DNA of 64,000 bases, from positions 1-64,000 of the forward strand of contig NZ_JARVRH010000038.1 of NCBI RefSeq assembly GCF_030209755.1. Reading direction: 5' to 3'. Shown here piece after piece: positions 25,207-35,319 of this stretch. Under the pieces are notes generated by a model. That model did no database searches, had not been told where the DNA came from, and saw nothing but the letters and a program-made list of their open reading frames with translations. The position numbers and the translations under genes were made by a program. The stretch's first letter is position 1; each line of letters starts with the position of its first letter. The DNA is from Arthrobacter sp. efr-133-TYG-118 (GTDB lineage Bacteria; Actinomycetota; Actinomycetes; Actinomycetales; Micrococcaceae).

Positions 25207-25698
25207 TCAGGCGGCCAGTTGCCTGAACCTGGCCCCGTGGTAGATGAGGGGCTCGGCGTCGTGGTTGATCTCCACGGACTTCACTTCGAGGACGACGATC
25301 GCGTGGTCGCCCGCGGGCGTTTCGGAGACCACTTCGCATTCAAGCACGAGCGCCGCGCCGTCGATCAGCACCGCACCTGCGTCGCTCGTTGAGGTCGCAA
25401 GGCCGGCGAATCGGTCCTGCGTCCGCGAGGAGAGCTGCAGGCACACGGCCTCCTGGCCTTGGGCCAAGATGGAAACACCCAGACGAGGGGCGCGCCGGAG
25501 CTTGGGCCATGTGGTGGAGGAGTTCTGCACCGCAAACATGACCAACGGTGGTTCGAGCGAGACTCCCACTGTGAAGCTCGATGCCACCAGGGCCTCCGGA
25601 GCGAAGCCGACCATAGCACTGAAGGCCGCCACGCCTGAGGGAAATTGCGCGAACGCCTGCTTGATCGAAGCGGCTCCATCCACCGTTACCTGGGTCAT
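25207..25698 (-). CDS. Flavin reductase family protein
   Basis: A 163-residue protein of the FMN-binding flavin reductase-like family. Hallmarks are FPSGVAAFSA near residue 20, ASSFTVGVSLEPPLVMFAVQ around 40-60 and GDHAIVVLEVKSVE near 135. Such proteins supply reduced flavin to a partner monooxygenase. No monooxygenase is adjacent; the divergent neighbour is an aldo/keto reductase, so the partner is unknown. Confidence 0.9.
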   Translation of the reverse strand: MTQVTVDGAASIKQAFAQFPSGVAAFSAMVGFAPEALVASSFTVGVSLEPPLVMFAVQNSSTTWPKLRRAPRLGVSILAQGQEAVCLQLSSRTQDRFAGLATSTSDAGAVLIDGAALVLECEVVSETPAGDHAIVVLEVKSVEINHDAEPLIYHGARFRQLAA

Positions 25699-25943
25699 GG
25701 CGGGTTCCTTTCTCTGTAGTTTCGTGCCTGCCTTTCTACTAATTCACTGGACGCCGATAACGGCAATATTTGTGTATTCGCGTGTCGATTCAAGTCAATT
25801 CTTAATTCGTCATGTGCTGTTTTCATTACACCGCAATACGAAAAGCGAAGAATTTGTACGCTTTTCGAGTGCCGCGGCCACGACGTGTGTAGCGTCGTGT
25901 CAATCCATTGCACAGCCTTGATTCTTCACGGAGGAAGCCGGAG
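25699..25943. promoter_or_regulatory. AT-rich divergent promoter region with an inverted repeat
   Basis: This 245-bp region separates the flavin reductase (minus) and aldo/keto reductase (plus). It is clearly richer in A and T than its neighbours. CACGACG (25879-25885) and CGTCGTG (25893-25899) form 7-bp arms around TGTGTAG, about 45 bases before the plus gene, and could be an operator. No regulator gene is adjacent. Confidence 0.45.
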
Positions 25944-26978
25944 ATGAGCCTCAGCGAGCTTCGAACCCTGGGACGCACAGGCGCCCTGATCAGCCCCCTT
26001 ACCCTGGGAACCCTTAACCTTGGGGCGGGCTCGGCGCCCACGGGCGCCGAAGAAAGCATCCGCATTGTCCATGCGGCCCTCGACGCCGGCATCACCAGCG
26101 TCGATACCGCCGACATCTATTCGCAGGGCGAGGCAGAGGCTATTGTGGGCCGGGCCCTCCACGGCAGGCGGGATGACGTTTTCCTTTCCACCAAGTTCCA
26201 TGGACAAATGGGGCCGAATCCCGCCCACGCGGGGAATTCCCGGCGCTGGATCATGAAGGCCGTGGAAGGGAGCCTGCACCGCTTGCAGACGGACAGGATC
26301 GACCTTTACCAGGCACACCGTCCCGACTACAACACGGACGTGCTGGAAACCATCACAGCCCTCAACGACCTCATCCGGCAGGGCAAGGTCCTCTATTACG
26401 GAACGTCGGTGTTCACGCCGTCGCAGCTTGTGGAGGCACAGTGGATTGCCACTACGAACCATCTCATACCGCCAGTGGTGGATCAGGTGCCCTACTCCTT
26501 GCTGGTCCGAGCGAATGAGCGCGACGTCTTCGCGATCACGCAGCAGTACAACCTTGGGGTGCTCAGCTATGGACCGCTCGACGGCGGCTGGCTCTCCGGG
26601 AACTACCGCGTGGGAGTCCCCCAGCCCGCAAGCTCCCGCGGGTCGGCCGTTCCCGGGCGCTTCGACGTCTCGGCACCTTTCAACAGGAACAAACTCCTGG
26701 CAGCCGATGCCTTGGCCCGCGTCGCCGAGCGGCATGGACTCACCCTTATCCAGCTTGCTGTCGGCTTTGCCCTGAATCATCCGGCGGTCAGCAGCGTGGT
26801 TATCGGTCCACGCACGGAAGACCATCTGGTCGACTACCTCAAGGCCGCGGATGTTGTCCTTAACGAAGCCGTCCTGGATGCCATTGACGACATCGTGGCG
26901 CCCGGCACCAACTTCCTGGAGCGGGACGCAGGTACGGTCGTACCGCACCTTGAATACGCGGAACTTCGACGCCGGTAA
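25944..26978 (+). CDS. Aldo/keto reductase
   Basis: A 344-residue NADP-dependent aldo/keto reductase (TIM barrel). The catalytic tetrad is visible: Asp/Tyr in DTADIYSQGEAE, Lys in FLSTKFHGQMG, and His in DLYQAHRPDYNTDV. The nucleotide-binding end is VVIGPRTEDHLVDYLKAAD. ATG 25944 is chosen over 25908 because GGAGGAAG lies just before it. The substrate is unknown. The protein resembles the YajO/voltage-channel beta-subunit branch more than the fucose dehydrogenase branch seen at 38506-39459. Confidence 0.9.
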   Translation: MSLSELRTLGRTGALISPLTLGTLNLGAGSAPTGAEESIRIVHAALDAGITSVDTADIYSQGEAEAIVGRALHGRRDDVFLSTKFHGQMGPNPAHAGNSRRWIMKAVEGSLHRLQTDRIDLYQAHRPDYNTDVLETITALNDLIRQGKVLYYGTSVFTPSQLVEAQWIATTNHLIPPVVDQVPYSLLVRANERDVFAITQQYNLGVLSYGPLDGGWLSGNYRVGVPQPASSRGSAVPGRFDVSAPFNRNKLLAADALARVAERHGLTLIQLAVGFALNHPAVSSVVIGPRTEDHLVDYLKAADVVLNEAVLDAIDDIVAPGTNFLERDAGTVVPHLEYAELRRR

Positions 26979-27029
26979 TCGGCTTTGCGGACAACAGCTC
27001 AGGCCGCGCGACTATACTCGTTCGCAATC

Positions 27030-27425
27030 ATGACTAGCCTTCCGACTTCCGCCCAAACATCAAAAAGCGGCAATGTGCGCATTGACGCCTGGCTCTGGGC
27101 CATCCGTGCTTACAAGACCCGTTCCGCGGCCACAACCGCTTGCAGGGCGGGACATGTGCGAATCAACGGGAACCCGGTCAAGGCCTCCCAGTCCGTGATT
27201 ATCGGCGACACCATCCGTGTACGACAGCCTGGCTTCGAGCGCATCCTTGAGGTCCGGGGGCTCATTGCAAAAAGGGTAGGGGCCGAAGCAGCATCCCACT
27301 GCTTCACCGACCACACCCCGGAGCGCCCCGCCGCGCCCGCCCTCGGGCTGCCGCAGCGCGATCGCGGCGCAGGACGGCCCACCAAGAAGGACCGGCGCGA
27401 TATGCAGAAGCTCAAGGGACAGTAG
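27030..27425 (+). CDS. S4-domain RNA-binding protein, Hsp15-like
   Basis: A 131-residue basic protein. Residues about 10-60 are an S4 RNA-binding domain (VRIDAWLWAIRAYKTRSAA, then AGHVRINGNPVKASQSVIIGD). The C-terminal tail is basic and ends KKDRRDMQKLKGQ. Hsp15/YrfH family members bind stalled 50S subunits carrying a nascent chain. The ATG at 27030 fits the start of the conserved part; an upstream in-frame start would add 15 unconserved residues. Confidence 0.88.
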   Translation: MTSLPTSAQTSKSGNVRIDAWLWAIRAYKTRSAATTACRAGHVRINGNPVKASQSVIIGDTIRVRQPGFERILEVRGLIAKRVGAEAASHCFTDHTPERPAAPALGLPQRDRGAGRPTKKDRRDMQKLKGQ

Positions 27426-27449
27426 CCCAGCCGACAGGCGGGACGGGAA

Positions 27450-27485
27450 GCCGGGCGCACGGCCCGGCGTCGGGCAGTTTTGTCC
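27450..27485 (+). terminator. Terminator after the S4-domain gene
   Basis: GCCGGGC (27450-27456) and GCCCGGC (27462-27468) form a 7-bp stem over GCACG, followed shortly by GCAGTTTTG. Confidence 0.55.
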
Positions 27486-27566
27486 CTCGGCTCTGCAGGA
27501 GCGTGAGCGACGCGTAAAGTGACAAGAGACGCCGATTCTGGACGCCGCGCTGCCGAAGGAGAGAAC

Positions 27567-28184
27567 GTGACCATTGACTGGGACGAAAAAAGGGCCTTGC
27601 TACAGGAGCCCAACATTGCTGCCGTGACGCAGCTGTGCGACGAACTGATGGCCAAAAGGCCCGGTTCTACCGTGCCTTACATCGATCCGGTGCATGACGA
27701 AGATGAGTGCCGGATCGTCACCCTCCAGACCAGCCCCGGGCGGGCTCCCACCTCGGGTTTCGTATCGCACCTCAACGACGACGACGCTGCCCGACGTGCG
27801 CAGCTGATCTATGACTCAGCCGACTTGGACGTCCGCTATGTCATGCCGTGGAACTGCTACCCCTGGGTCCGCGACCCAGAACTTCCGCCGGCGCTGAGCG
27901 CACAGGAGAAGACCGACGGGCTCCGCCCGTTCCGCCAGTTCCTCAAGATCAACAAGCGGGTTTCCGCCGTCGTCGCTCACGGCGCGGAGGCTGCCGCTTT
28001 CCTTGCACTTTTTGAGAAGACCTACCACTCGCCGCTCCGGCAGCACGGGATCAAGGTCTACAAAGCCAGCGCCCTCGGTGGGCGGGCGTTTGCCTTGTCC
28101 GAGGCGAAGCAGCAGGAACTCCTGGCCAAAAACATCGAAACCTACCGGGACGCGATGCAGCGGGCAGGCATCCAGCACTTATAG
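27567..28184 (+). CDS. Uracil-DNA glycosylase-like protein
   Basis: A 205-residue protein. Residues about 90-110 contain YVMPWNCYPWVRDPELPPALS, which resembles the water-activating and Pro-rich region of uracil-DNA glycosylases. The C-terminal part has VVAHGAEAAAFLALFEKTY, in the place of the HPS motif region. The usual catalytic motifs are not clear, so the activity is uncertain. GTG 27567 is the chosen start because AAGGAGAG precedes it. It is convergent with the glycosyltransferase gene. Confidence 0.55.
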   Translation: MTIDWDEKRALLQEPNIAAVTQLCDELMAKRPGSTVPYIDPVHDEDECRIVTLQTSPGRAPTSGFVSHLNDDDAARRAQLIYDSADLDVRYVMPWNCYPWVRDPELPPALSAQEKTDGLRPFRQFLKINKRVSAVVAHGAEAAAFLALFEKTYHSPLRQHGIKVYKASALGGRAFALSEAKQQELLAKNIETYRDAMQRAGIQHL

Positions 28185-28191
28185 GGGACCC

Positions 28192-29208
28192 TTACGCCGC
28201 AGTGACGGCGCGAAGGACCTCCCGTGCGGTGTCTTCCCATCGCGGCAACACCCTGCTGGCTGCCTCGGCTGCTGCCAGCCATCCCTCCCGCAGGGCGGGG
28301 TCGCCAAGCCATCTCCGCAGGAGCATCTCCAGCGATCCGATTCCTGCGGTGAGATCGATCGCTTCACCGGCACCGTGGGCGCCGAGCGCTTCGACGGCGC
28401 CGGTTCCCTTGCGGACCACTACCGGTATGCCGTGAGCCAGGGACTCCTGGACCACCATGCCGAAGGACTCCGAGTGTGAGATCAACAGACTGAGATCGGC
28501 GCGGTGCCACTGTTCCTCCAAGGCCGGCCCGGAAAGCTCGGCCGTTCTTTCCACCCGCTTTTCAAGTCCATTCCGGAGGATGCGCTCCCGCACGGCGGCG
28601 GCGTAGGCGGGGTCCGCTTTTGTGGAGCCCACAAGCGCCGCGGTCCACGCCAGGTCCTTGATCCGGGCCAGCGCGTCGACAAAGAAGATCTGGTCCTTAT
28701 TGGGGAGTAGGGCGCCCACCATAATGAAATGTGGTGCCGCAGCCCCTCGTGGACCCGGGCGTGCCTTCGATGGGAGATCTATACCGGGGGTCGCCAGATG
28801 CACGTTGCCCAGGCCCAATCTTCTGGCCGCTTCGGCAGTATGGGAACCGGTGCAGAGAAGACCCGTCGCTGCGCAGAGCGCGCTCGTTTCCACTGGATCC
28901 TCCCCGGAAGGGGGCATGTGGAGCAGCACCCAGACGCGGCGCCCGGCACTGGTTGCCGTCTCGATTTCCGTGGGCGCGCCCGAGGCAATCAGGCCGTCGA
29001 CAATGTAGATGGGCGGGGTCCCTCCGGCAAATGCATCGGCAAATCGACTCCGGTCTCCCGCATTTCCCGAAGGCCAGCCGCCGCCGAGCGTGCAGACGGA
29101 GACCTCTGCGCCCTCCGCGCGGAGTGCCTCAGCCAGCCTCGCGTTGTAGACATTTCCCCCGGAACGATGGCGCACATTTGCGGGCAAAACCATACGGATC
29201 TCGACCAA
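28192..29208 (-). CDS. Glycosyltransferase family 1-like
   Basis: A 338-residue GT-B-fold glycosyltransferase. The N-terminal half begins VEIRMVLPANVRHRSGGNVYN, an acceptor-domain opening. The C-terminal half has HFIMVGALLPNKDQIFFVDAL and the donor-binding block LLISHSESFGMVVQESLAHG. It transfers a sugar from a nucleotide-sugar donor; donor and acceptor are unknown. TTG at 29208 is the likely start because GGAGGA lies 7 bases before it; a longer frame upstream is not protein-like. It stands alone and may act in glycolipid or cell-wall decoration. Confidence 0.85.
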   Translation of the reverse strand: MVEIRMVLPANVRHRSGGNVYNARLAEALRAEGAEVSVCTLGGGWPSGNAGDRSRFADAFAGGTPPIYIVDGLIASGAPTEIETATSAGRRVWVLLHMPPSGEDPVETSALCAATGLLCTGSHTAEAARRLGLGNVHLATPGIDLPSKARPGPRGAAAPHFIMVGALLPNKDQIFFVDALARIKDLAWTAALVGSTKADPAYAAAVRERILRNGLEKRVERTAELSGPALEEQWHRADLSLLISHSESFGMVVQESLAHGIPVVVRKGTGAVEALGAHGAGEAIDLTAGIGSLEMLLRRWLGDPALREGWLAAAEAASRVLPRWEDTAREVLRAVTAA

Positions 29209-29340
29209 GGGTAGTCCTCCATCACGCCGGTCGTTTGGCCTCACGGTCCTCAGACCATGGTGTTGACCATATAACCCGTCCAGCGTGCGTGGAAGGCGAA
29301 CTACATGCCCGGCGCCGAGCATCGGCGGTAGATTGTGGGC

Positions 29341-29846
29341 ATGGGACAGACTTCTTCAGACCGTCGGGATGTGTTCGCTGGTCGGCTCTTGGGGGTCGCG
29401 GAGTTCACCCACGCACACTGGTTTTTCGGCAATCTCTACGAGGCCATCGTCAAAATCCCGGACCGGGTCGCCGCATCGGAAGCGAACCGTGAACTCCCTC
29501 GAACCCCCTTTGGAGCGGGAAGCCCCGGGCGCTACTACGCACCGATCGCGCCGCTCAGTGCCCCTGCCGCCGTCGCTGCCCTTATCAGCGGATGGAGGCA
29601 TTCCGACAGCAGGACTTGGCTGATTGTGGCCGCCGCCAGCTCTGCCACGGGTGCGGCCGCTACGGCGTACCTGCTGCGATCTATCAACCCCAAGCTGTTC
29701 TTCAGCCCGCAGCCGCTCGACGAGGCGCATCGCAAGCCCTGTTGAAGCGGTGGTACAGGGTCCACGCCCTCAGGCTCACAGCCAGCGCGGTTGCCCTTGC
29801 CGCCATCCACCAGGCCCGGACGATCCGGCTGAAAAGCCACGGATAG
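29341..29846 (+). pseudogene. DUF1772 membrane protein gene with a one-base frameshift
   Basis: The frame from ATG 29341 gives a typical DUF1772 N terminus (AEFTHAHWFFGNLYEAIVKI) and membrane helices. It stops at 29743-29745 after DEAHRKPC. The expected C terminus continues in the next frame: ALLKRWYRVHALRLTASAV through to a stop at 29844-29846. Restoring one base near 29733, turning CGC-AA-GCC into CGC-GAA-GCC, rejoins the two parts without other change. Thus the gene is either recently broken or carries an assembly error. DUF1772 proteins are small four-helix membrane proteins of unknown function. Confidence 0.85.
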
Positions 29847-29849
29847 CCC

Positions 29850-30473
29850 TCAGCCGGGGCCGCTATCCCGGAGGAACTGGCGGTTCCTGATCCGCGATTC
29901 GCCGAAATCAACTCCCACCCGGCCAATCTCCCACGGTCCGTGGCCCCTGTACATTGGCCTGCCCACGGCCACATGGGGTACCCAGCGAGGCGAGCGGAAT
30001 CCAAGGGCAGGGGAGCTGAGGATGAAGTCGTCGATGTTGTCGACAAGCAGTTCGTCCAGGAGTTCGTGAAGGGCGTGCACGAGGGAGACCTGATAGTCAC
30101 GCGCCGAGGCGGGTACATCCACTTCCAATCCGCACACTCCGCCGCTGCCCAGCACGATCAGCCTTTCGGCGCTGCCGGAAAAGGCCTCCAGCACAGGCAG
30201 CGCCTCAAGCCACGCAACAGTCCTGAGCTGGGCCGACTCGGCGCTGGTGTTGCCTTTGGTCCAAGCGGCCACGTCCCGGCAAAAGTCCTCGAGGACGCCC
30301 AAGTGCAACAGCGTCATGTGCAATCCCCGCGGCCTGCGCAAGGCAAACACGTAGCGCGCCAACTCCTCATAGTACGAGGGCCCCGCCCCGATACCGAGGA
30401 CCGGCACCTCCACCGTGATGGGCGGTGCTGTCTGTGTCGTTGAATCCCATCCCCCGCGCGGACGGTTGGCCAT
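29850..30473 (-). CDS. 2H phosphoesterase / 2'-5' RNA ligase-like protein
   Basis: A 207-residue protein with the two His motifs of the 2H superfamily: LHMTLLHLG around residue 55 and WVPHVAVGRP around residue 175. The family includes tRNA 2'-5' ligases and cyclic phosphodiesterases; which reaction applies here is not evident. ATG 30473 is chosen over longer in-frame starts because the upstream residues do not look conserved. It lies 62 bases downstream of the Fic gene on the same strand and could share its transcript. Confidence 0.75.
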   Translation of the reverse strand: MANRPRGGWDSTTQTAPPITVEVPVLGIGAGPSYYEELARYVFALRRPRGLHMTLLHLGVLEDFCRDVAAWTKGNTSAESAQLRTVAWLEALPVLEAFSGSAERLIVLGSGGVCGLEVDVPASARDYQVSLVHALHELLDELLVDNIDDFILSSPALGFRSPRWVPHVAVGRPMYRGHGPWEIGRVGVDFGESRIRNRQFLRDSGPG

Positions 30474-30535
30474 GGGAGTAATTATGCTCCGGCAGCGGTT
30501 CGTTCGCCTCACGAATGCCGGTTCGATCGACTGGG

Positions 30536-31771
30536 CTATTGAGTGTCTCTCAGTATCTGAGGCAGGAATCCCATCTGGTCGAGGCGCCACGTCAGCAACG
30601 GGGTCAACTCACTTGGCACCAGGCGGAGGCGGTATGTCCTCCTACCGTCGCCAATCGGCTCGATAACGCCTCGATCGAGGAGCTTCCGGATGTTCTGGCT
30701 ACGTGTTGCAGCCGAACCCGGGAAAGCGGATTCAAGGTCCGCGGCTTTCGCCTCCCCCTTCTTCGCGACGATGAACAGGGCGCTTGCTTCATTCACCGTA
30801 AACCGCGCTGCCTGCAGTCCTCTTCGCAAAGCGGGCAGTAGAAGTTCTTCCGTTACGAAACCCTGGGTCCCCAACATCGAAAGTTTCCTCATGTCAGCAA
30901 GGAGTCCCTCCAAAACATAGGTAGACCACCGGACGAGCGCCGCAGCCTCTAGCGAATCCGCGTCCTCGAGACGTTCGTAGTAGAGACTTCTGTTCTGGCC
31001 AAACACGGCAGTAGGGTTCAGCCCGCGGTAGCCGGCGGCGTCAGAGAACCCGTGTCGCCTCATCGCCGCATACGTGAGGAGTCTTCCGACGCGCCCGTTT
31101 CCGTTCCCAAATGGATGAATCCATACGAAGCGGTGGTGGGCTAAAGCGATCTTCAGCAGTTCAAAATTCTGCTCGACATCTGCGTTGATGAAATCCAGGA
31201 GTGAAGTCATATCACTATGTACATCACCCGCGGCGGGCGGGCGATGGGCAGATCCACTGATGGTGACATCGCTCAGCCGGTACGCGCCAGGCGTACGATC
31301 GCCCTCACGCTCCAACCCCGCAACCGATATTCGGTGGATTTCCCGAACAAGTCCGTGGGTCAGCGTAGTTCCCGGGCTCACAGTTGCATCGATGAAGGCC
31401 GTTGCTAGTTGCAGCTGGACGATCTCTTTAACACCATCATTTTGCTGCACGTCGCCATAGCGATCGGCTCGTTCCACACCCGCCACGGCGTCGACAATCG
31501 ATGTGCGGTTTCCTTCGATACGCGCGCTCATGATGTTCGACATCAGCTGGAAGAGGTCCTTCAACTGCGAAAAGATCGCAGGATGAGTCGTTCCGTCACC
31601 CATGTCACTGCGAATCCGTTCAAGCTCAATGATGGCCTTGGCCAACGGAGAACTGAACAGGAAGTCGGGAAATTCGATGGGCTTCATCGCATCAGGATTT
31701 TCACCAAGGTCGTCATAACAATTAAGACTATGCCCCGCTTTGCCCCTAGAAATCAACCCACTCGAGATCAT
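30536..31771 (-). CDS. Fic family protein, class II (N-terminal inhibitory helix) with C-terminal winged helix
   Basis: A 411-residue Fic protein. The catalytic motif HPFGNGNGRVGR at residues 219-230 is intact, so it should transfer AMP from ATP to a protein hydroxyl. SARIEGN at 82-88 fits the (S/T)xxxE(G/N) inhibitory motif, here N-terminal to the Fic core, so the enzyme would be self-inhibited. The C-terminal 80 residues (NEASALFIVAKKGEAKAAD and on) look like a winged helix, as in Fic proteins that bind DNA. ATG 31687 (MKPIEFPD) is an alternative start. The gene looks less GC-rich than its neighbours, which hints at transfer. The target is unknown. Confidence 0.9.
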   Translation of the reverse strand: MISSGLISRGKAGHSLNCYDDLGENPDAMKPIEFPDFLFSSPLAKAIIELERIRSDMGDGTTHPAIFSQLKDLFQLMSNIMSARIEGNRTSIVDAVAGVERADRYGDVQQNDGVKEIVQLQLATAFIDATVSPGTTLTHGLVREIHRISVAGLEREGDRTPGAYRLSDVTISGSAHRPPAAGDVHSDMTSLLDFINADVEQNFELLKIALAHHRFVWIHPFGNGNGRVGRLLTYAAMRRHGFSDAAGYRGLNPTAVFGQNRSLYYERLEDADSLEAAALVRWSTYVLEGLLADMRKLSMLGTQGFVTEELLLPALRRGLQAARFTVNEASALFIVAKKGEAKAADLESAFPGSAATRSQNIRKLLDRGVIEPIGDGRRTYRLRLVPSELTPLLTWRLDQMGFLPQILRDTQ

Positions 31772-31842
31772 GCGAGCATCAGATAATTAAATCTGGGACA
31801 TTCAGCATTTAAGTCGAGGCTCAGCCGGCAAGCCAGTGAACA

Positions 31843-31872
31843 TTGACACCACCCTGTGACCCGTGCCATATT
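31843..31872 (+). promoter_or_regulatory. Promoter of the FadR-type regulator gene, probably leaderless
   Basis: TTGACA (31843-31848) and CATATT (31867-31872) are 18 bases apart. The expected transcription start falls on or next to the GTG at 31879, so the mRNA would be leaderless. No ribosome-binding site is visible before that GTG, which agrees. Confidence 0.5.
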
Positions 31873-31878
31873 CATAGA

Positions 31879-32685
31879 GTGAACCTGTCAGACAGCCGGA
31901 CAGCCGGACAGGCCGCCACTGGACAGCCAGCCGTCAGCCAGAAAGCTGCGGCTGGCCAGCGCACCGCCACAAGCGGCGCCGTCCCCCGGCCGGCCCAAGC
32001 GCCCAGGCCATCAAGCCCCCGGCCCCTCGCCCGCTTCAGTGCCGCGGAAGCCGTGTTCAGCGCCGTCCGCCAGGACATTGAAGACGGAATCGTGGAAGTC
32101 GGGGCCAAACTCAGCTCGGAAGCCACCTTGGCCGCGCAGTACGGAGTGAGCCGCTCGGTCGTCCGTGAGGCGCTCCGCTCGTGCACTGCGCTCGGGCTGA
32201 CGGTCACCAAGACCGGCAAAGGCACGTTCGTCGTCGCGGACCGGGTGGCCAATGACCTCACACTCGGCCAGTACTCGGCACGGGACCTCAACGAGGCACG
32301 CCCGCATATCGAAGTCCCGGCAGCCGGCCTCGCTGCGAAGCGCCGCAGTCCGGAAGACCTCGAACACCTCAAGGAAATCGTCGGTTCAATGGCAGCCGAG
32401 ACCGACCCTGAGACCTGGGTCAGCCTCGACGCCAGTTTCCATTCTGCCATTGCCCGCGCAAGCGGCAACAAGGTCTTCGAAAGCGTTGTCGCAGACATCC
32501 GCGAAGCCTTGGCCCATCAATCCGAAACCTTGAACATGGTGGCCGACCGCCAGCATGTTTCAGACGATGAACACCTCCGCATCGTCGAAGCCATCGAAGC
32601 CGGCGACGCCTCCGCCGCCGAAGCCGCCATGGCCGACCATCTCAGCGCCGTCAGCGTTGCGTTGGACTCCATCCTCAGCAAATGA
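31879..32685 (+). CDS. FadR-type GntR regulator of the asparagine/aspartate cluster
   Basis: A 268-residue GntR-family repressor. A 50-residue N-terminal tail is low-complexity (Ala/Gln/Pro/Ser). The winged helix follows at about 55-115 (SSEATLAAQYGVSRSVVREAL as recognition region), then a helical FCD ligand domain with FHSAIARASGNKVFES and HLRIVEAIEAGDASAAEAAM. GTG 31879 is chosen because no ribosome-binding site is needed if the transcript is leaderless. It lies 20 bases before the asparaginase gene, so it probably senses an amino acid or dicarboxylate and controls that operon. Confidence 0.88.
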   Translation: MNLSDSRTAGQAATGQPAVSQKAAAGQRTATSGAVPRPAQAPRPSSPRPLARFSAAEAVFSAVRQDIEDGIVEVGAKLSSEATLAAQYGVSRSVVREALRSCTALGLTVTKTGKGTFVVADRVANDLTLGQYSARDLNEARPHIEVPAAGLAAKRRSPEDLEHLKEIVGSMAAETDPETWVSLDASFHSAIARASGNKVFESVVADIREALAHQSETLNMVADRQHVSDDEHLRIVEAIEAGDASAAEAAMADHLSAVSVALDSILSK

Positions 32686-32705
32686 TCCACCAACTGAAGG
32701 AAGTC

Positions 32706-33734
32706 ATGCCCACCCCGCATGCAACGCGCACCGCTATGCCCGCAACCACCCCGGCAGCAGCAACCAATCCGCCAACCCCGCGCCATGTCCCCCTCGCGGA
32801 ACAGACCCGCGACGGCTTGGTCGAGAGCACCCACTACGGTTCCCTTATCGCCGTCGGGCCGGACGGCGAAACGCTCCTCCAAGCGGGCGAGCCCGATGCC
32901 GCGTTCTACCCGCGGTCGTCGCTCAAACCGCTGCAGGCGGTTGCCATGATCCGCGCGGGACTCAAGCTTCCGGAGAACCTCCTCGCCCTTACCGCGGCCA
33001 GCCACTCCGGCGCCTCGATGCACCTCGACGGCGCCGCGCGCATCCTCGAAATGCATGGCCTGGACGAAAGCGCGCTGGAAAACAGCACCGATCTCCCCTA
33101 CGGCACCGCCGAGCGCGAAGCATGGCTACGCACCGGCGGCAAGCCCACCCAGCTCGCGCAGAACTGTTCCGGCAAGCACGCTTCCATGGCCGCCACGTGC
33201 GTCATCAACGGCTGGCCTGTCCAGGGCTACTTGCACCCCGAGCATCCCCTCCAGGTGCTTGTCAAGGACACCATCACTGAACTCACGGGCGAAGAAGCAG
33301 CGGCCATCAGCACGGACGGTTGCGGCACCCCCCTCTTTGCCCACAGCCTGCACGGAATGGCCCGGGCCTATGGCCGTATGGCCGCGGCGGACAGCACGGA
33401 AGCAGAAGGCCAGGTAGCCCACGCCATGCGCGCCTTCCCCGAGATGGTGGCAGGCGAGGGTCGCGACGTCACAGCCATCATGCGTGCGGTTCCCGGGTTG
33501 CTCGCCAAGGACGGCTTCGAAGGCCTCCAGCTCATCGGCCTGCGCAACGGCACCGGCGTCGCCATCAAGATCTCCGACGGCGGCGACCGCGCACGCATGC
33601 CCGTCACCGTCCGCGTCCTTGAGGAACTAGGGCTCGACGGCGGCCAGCTCGCCACGCTCGCCAGCGCACCTGTGTTGGGCGGCGGCCACCCTGTTGGCGT
33701 ACTCCGTGCCGCGAACTTCCTCGCATCCAACTGA
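32706..33734 (+). CDS. L-asparaginase, type II-like (PF06089 family)
   Basis: A 342-residue asparaginase of the family first seen in Rhizobium etli and actinobacteria. It hydrolyses L-asparagine to aspartate and ammonia. Diagnostic segments are STHYGSLIAVGPDGETL near residue 45, YPRSSLKPLQAVAMIRAG near 70, and QNCSGKHASMAATC near 160 with the reactive Ser and Lys. ATG 32706 follows GAAGGAAG. It is the first enzyme of the pathway; aspartase and the permease follow. Confidence 0.92.
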   Translation: MPTPHATRTAMPATTPAAATNPPTPRHVPLAEQTRDGLVESTHYGSLIAVGPDGETLLQAGEPDAAFYPRSSLKPLQAVAMIRAGLKLPENLLALTAASHSGASMHLDGAARILEMHGLDESALENSTDLPYGTAEREAWLRTGGKPTQLAQNCSGKHASMAATCVINGWPVQGYLHPEHPLQVLVKDTITELTGEEAAAISTDGCGTPLFAHSLHGMARAYGRMAAADSTEAEGQVAHAMRAFPEMVAGEGRDVTAIMRAVPGLLAKDGFEGLQLIGLRNGTGVAIKISDGGDRARMPVTVRVLEELGLDGGQLATLASAPVLGGGHPVGVLRAANFLASN

Positions 33735-33770
33735 CGTAGCCAAACAAGCACAAAACACCAAAGGACAGCA

Positions 33771-35195
<1,425 letters not shown>

Positions 35196-35218
35196 GCTGA
35201 GCCGCGCAAAACGACCCA

Positions 35219-35246
35219 CGACGGCGGCGCTCCACAGCCGCCGTCG
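35219..35246 (+). terminator. Hairpin between aspA and the permease gene
   Basis: CGACGGCGGC and GCCGCCGTCG form a perfect 10-bp stem over GCTCCACA, 23 bases after the aspA stop. There is no T-tract, so it may be an mRNA-stabilising hairpin or attenuator within the operon rather than a full terminator. Confidence 0.55.
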
Positions 35247-35319
35247 AGCCTGAACGCGCGAAGAAACAGGCCGGACGGCAAGATCCGGACCCCCAACAGG
35301 ACACCCCCTAAGGATTCCC

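Noticed and set aside
31772..31878. A start of the FadR-type regulator at TTG 31843
   Set aside because: That TTG is part of the TTGACA promoter box; the added residues are rich in Cys/Pro/His and look non-coding.
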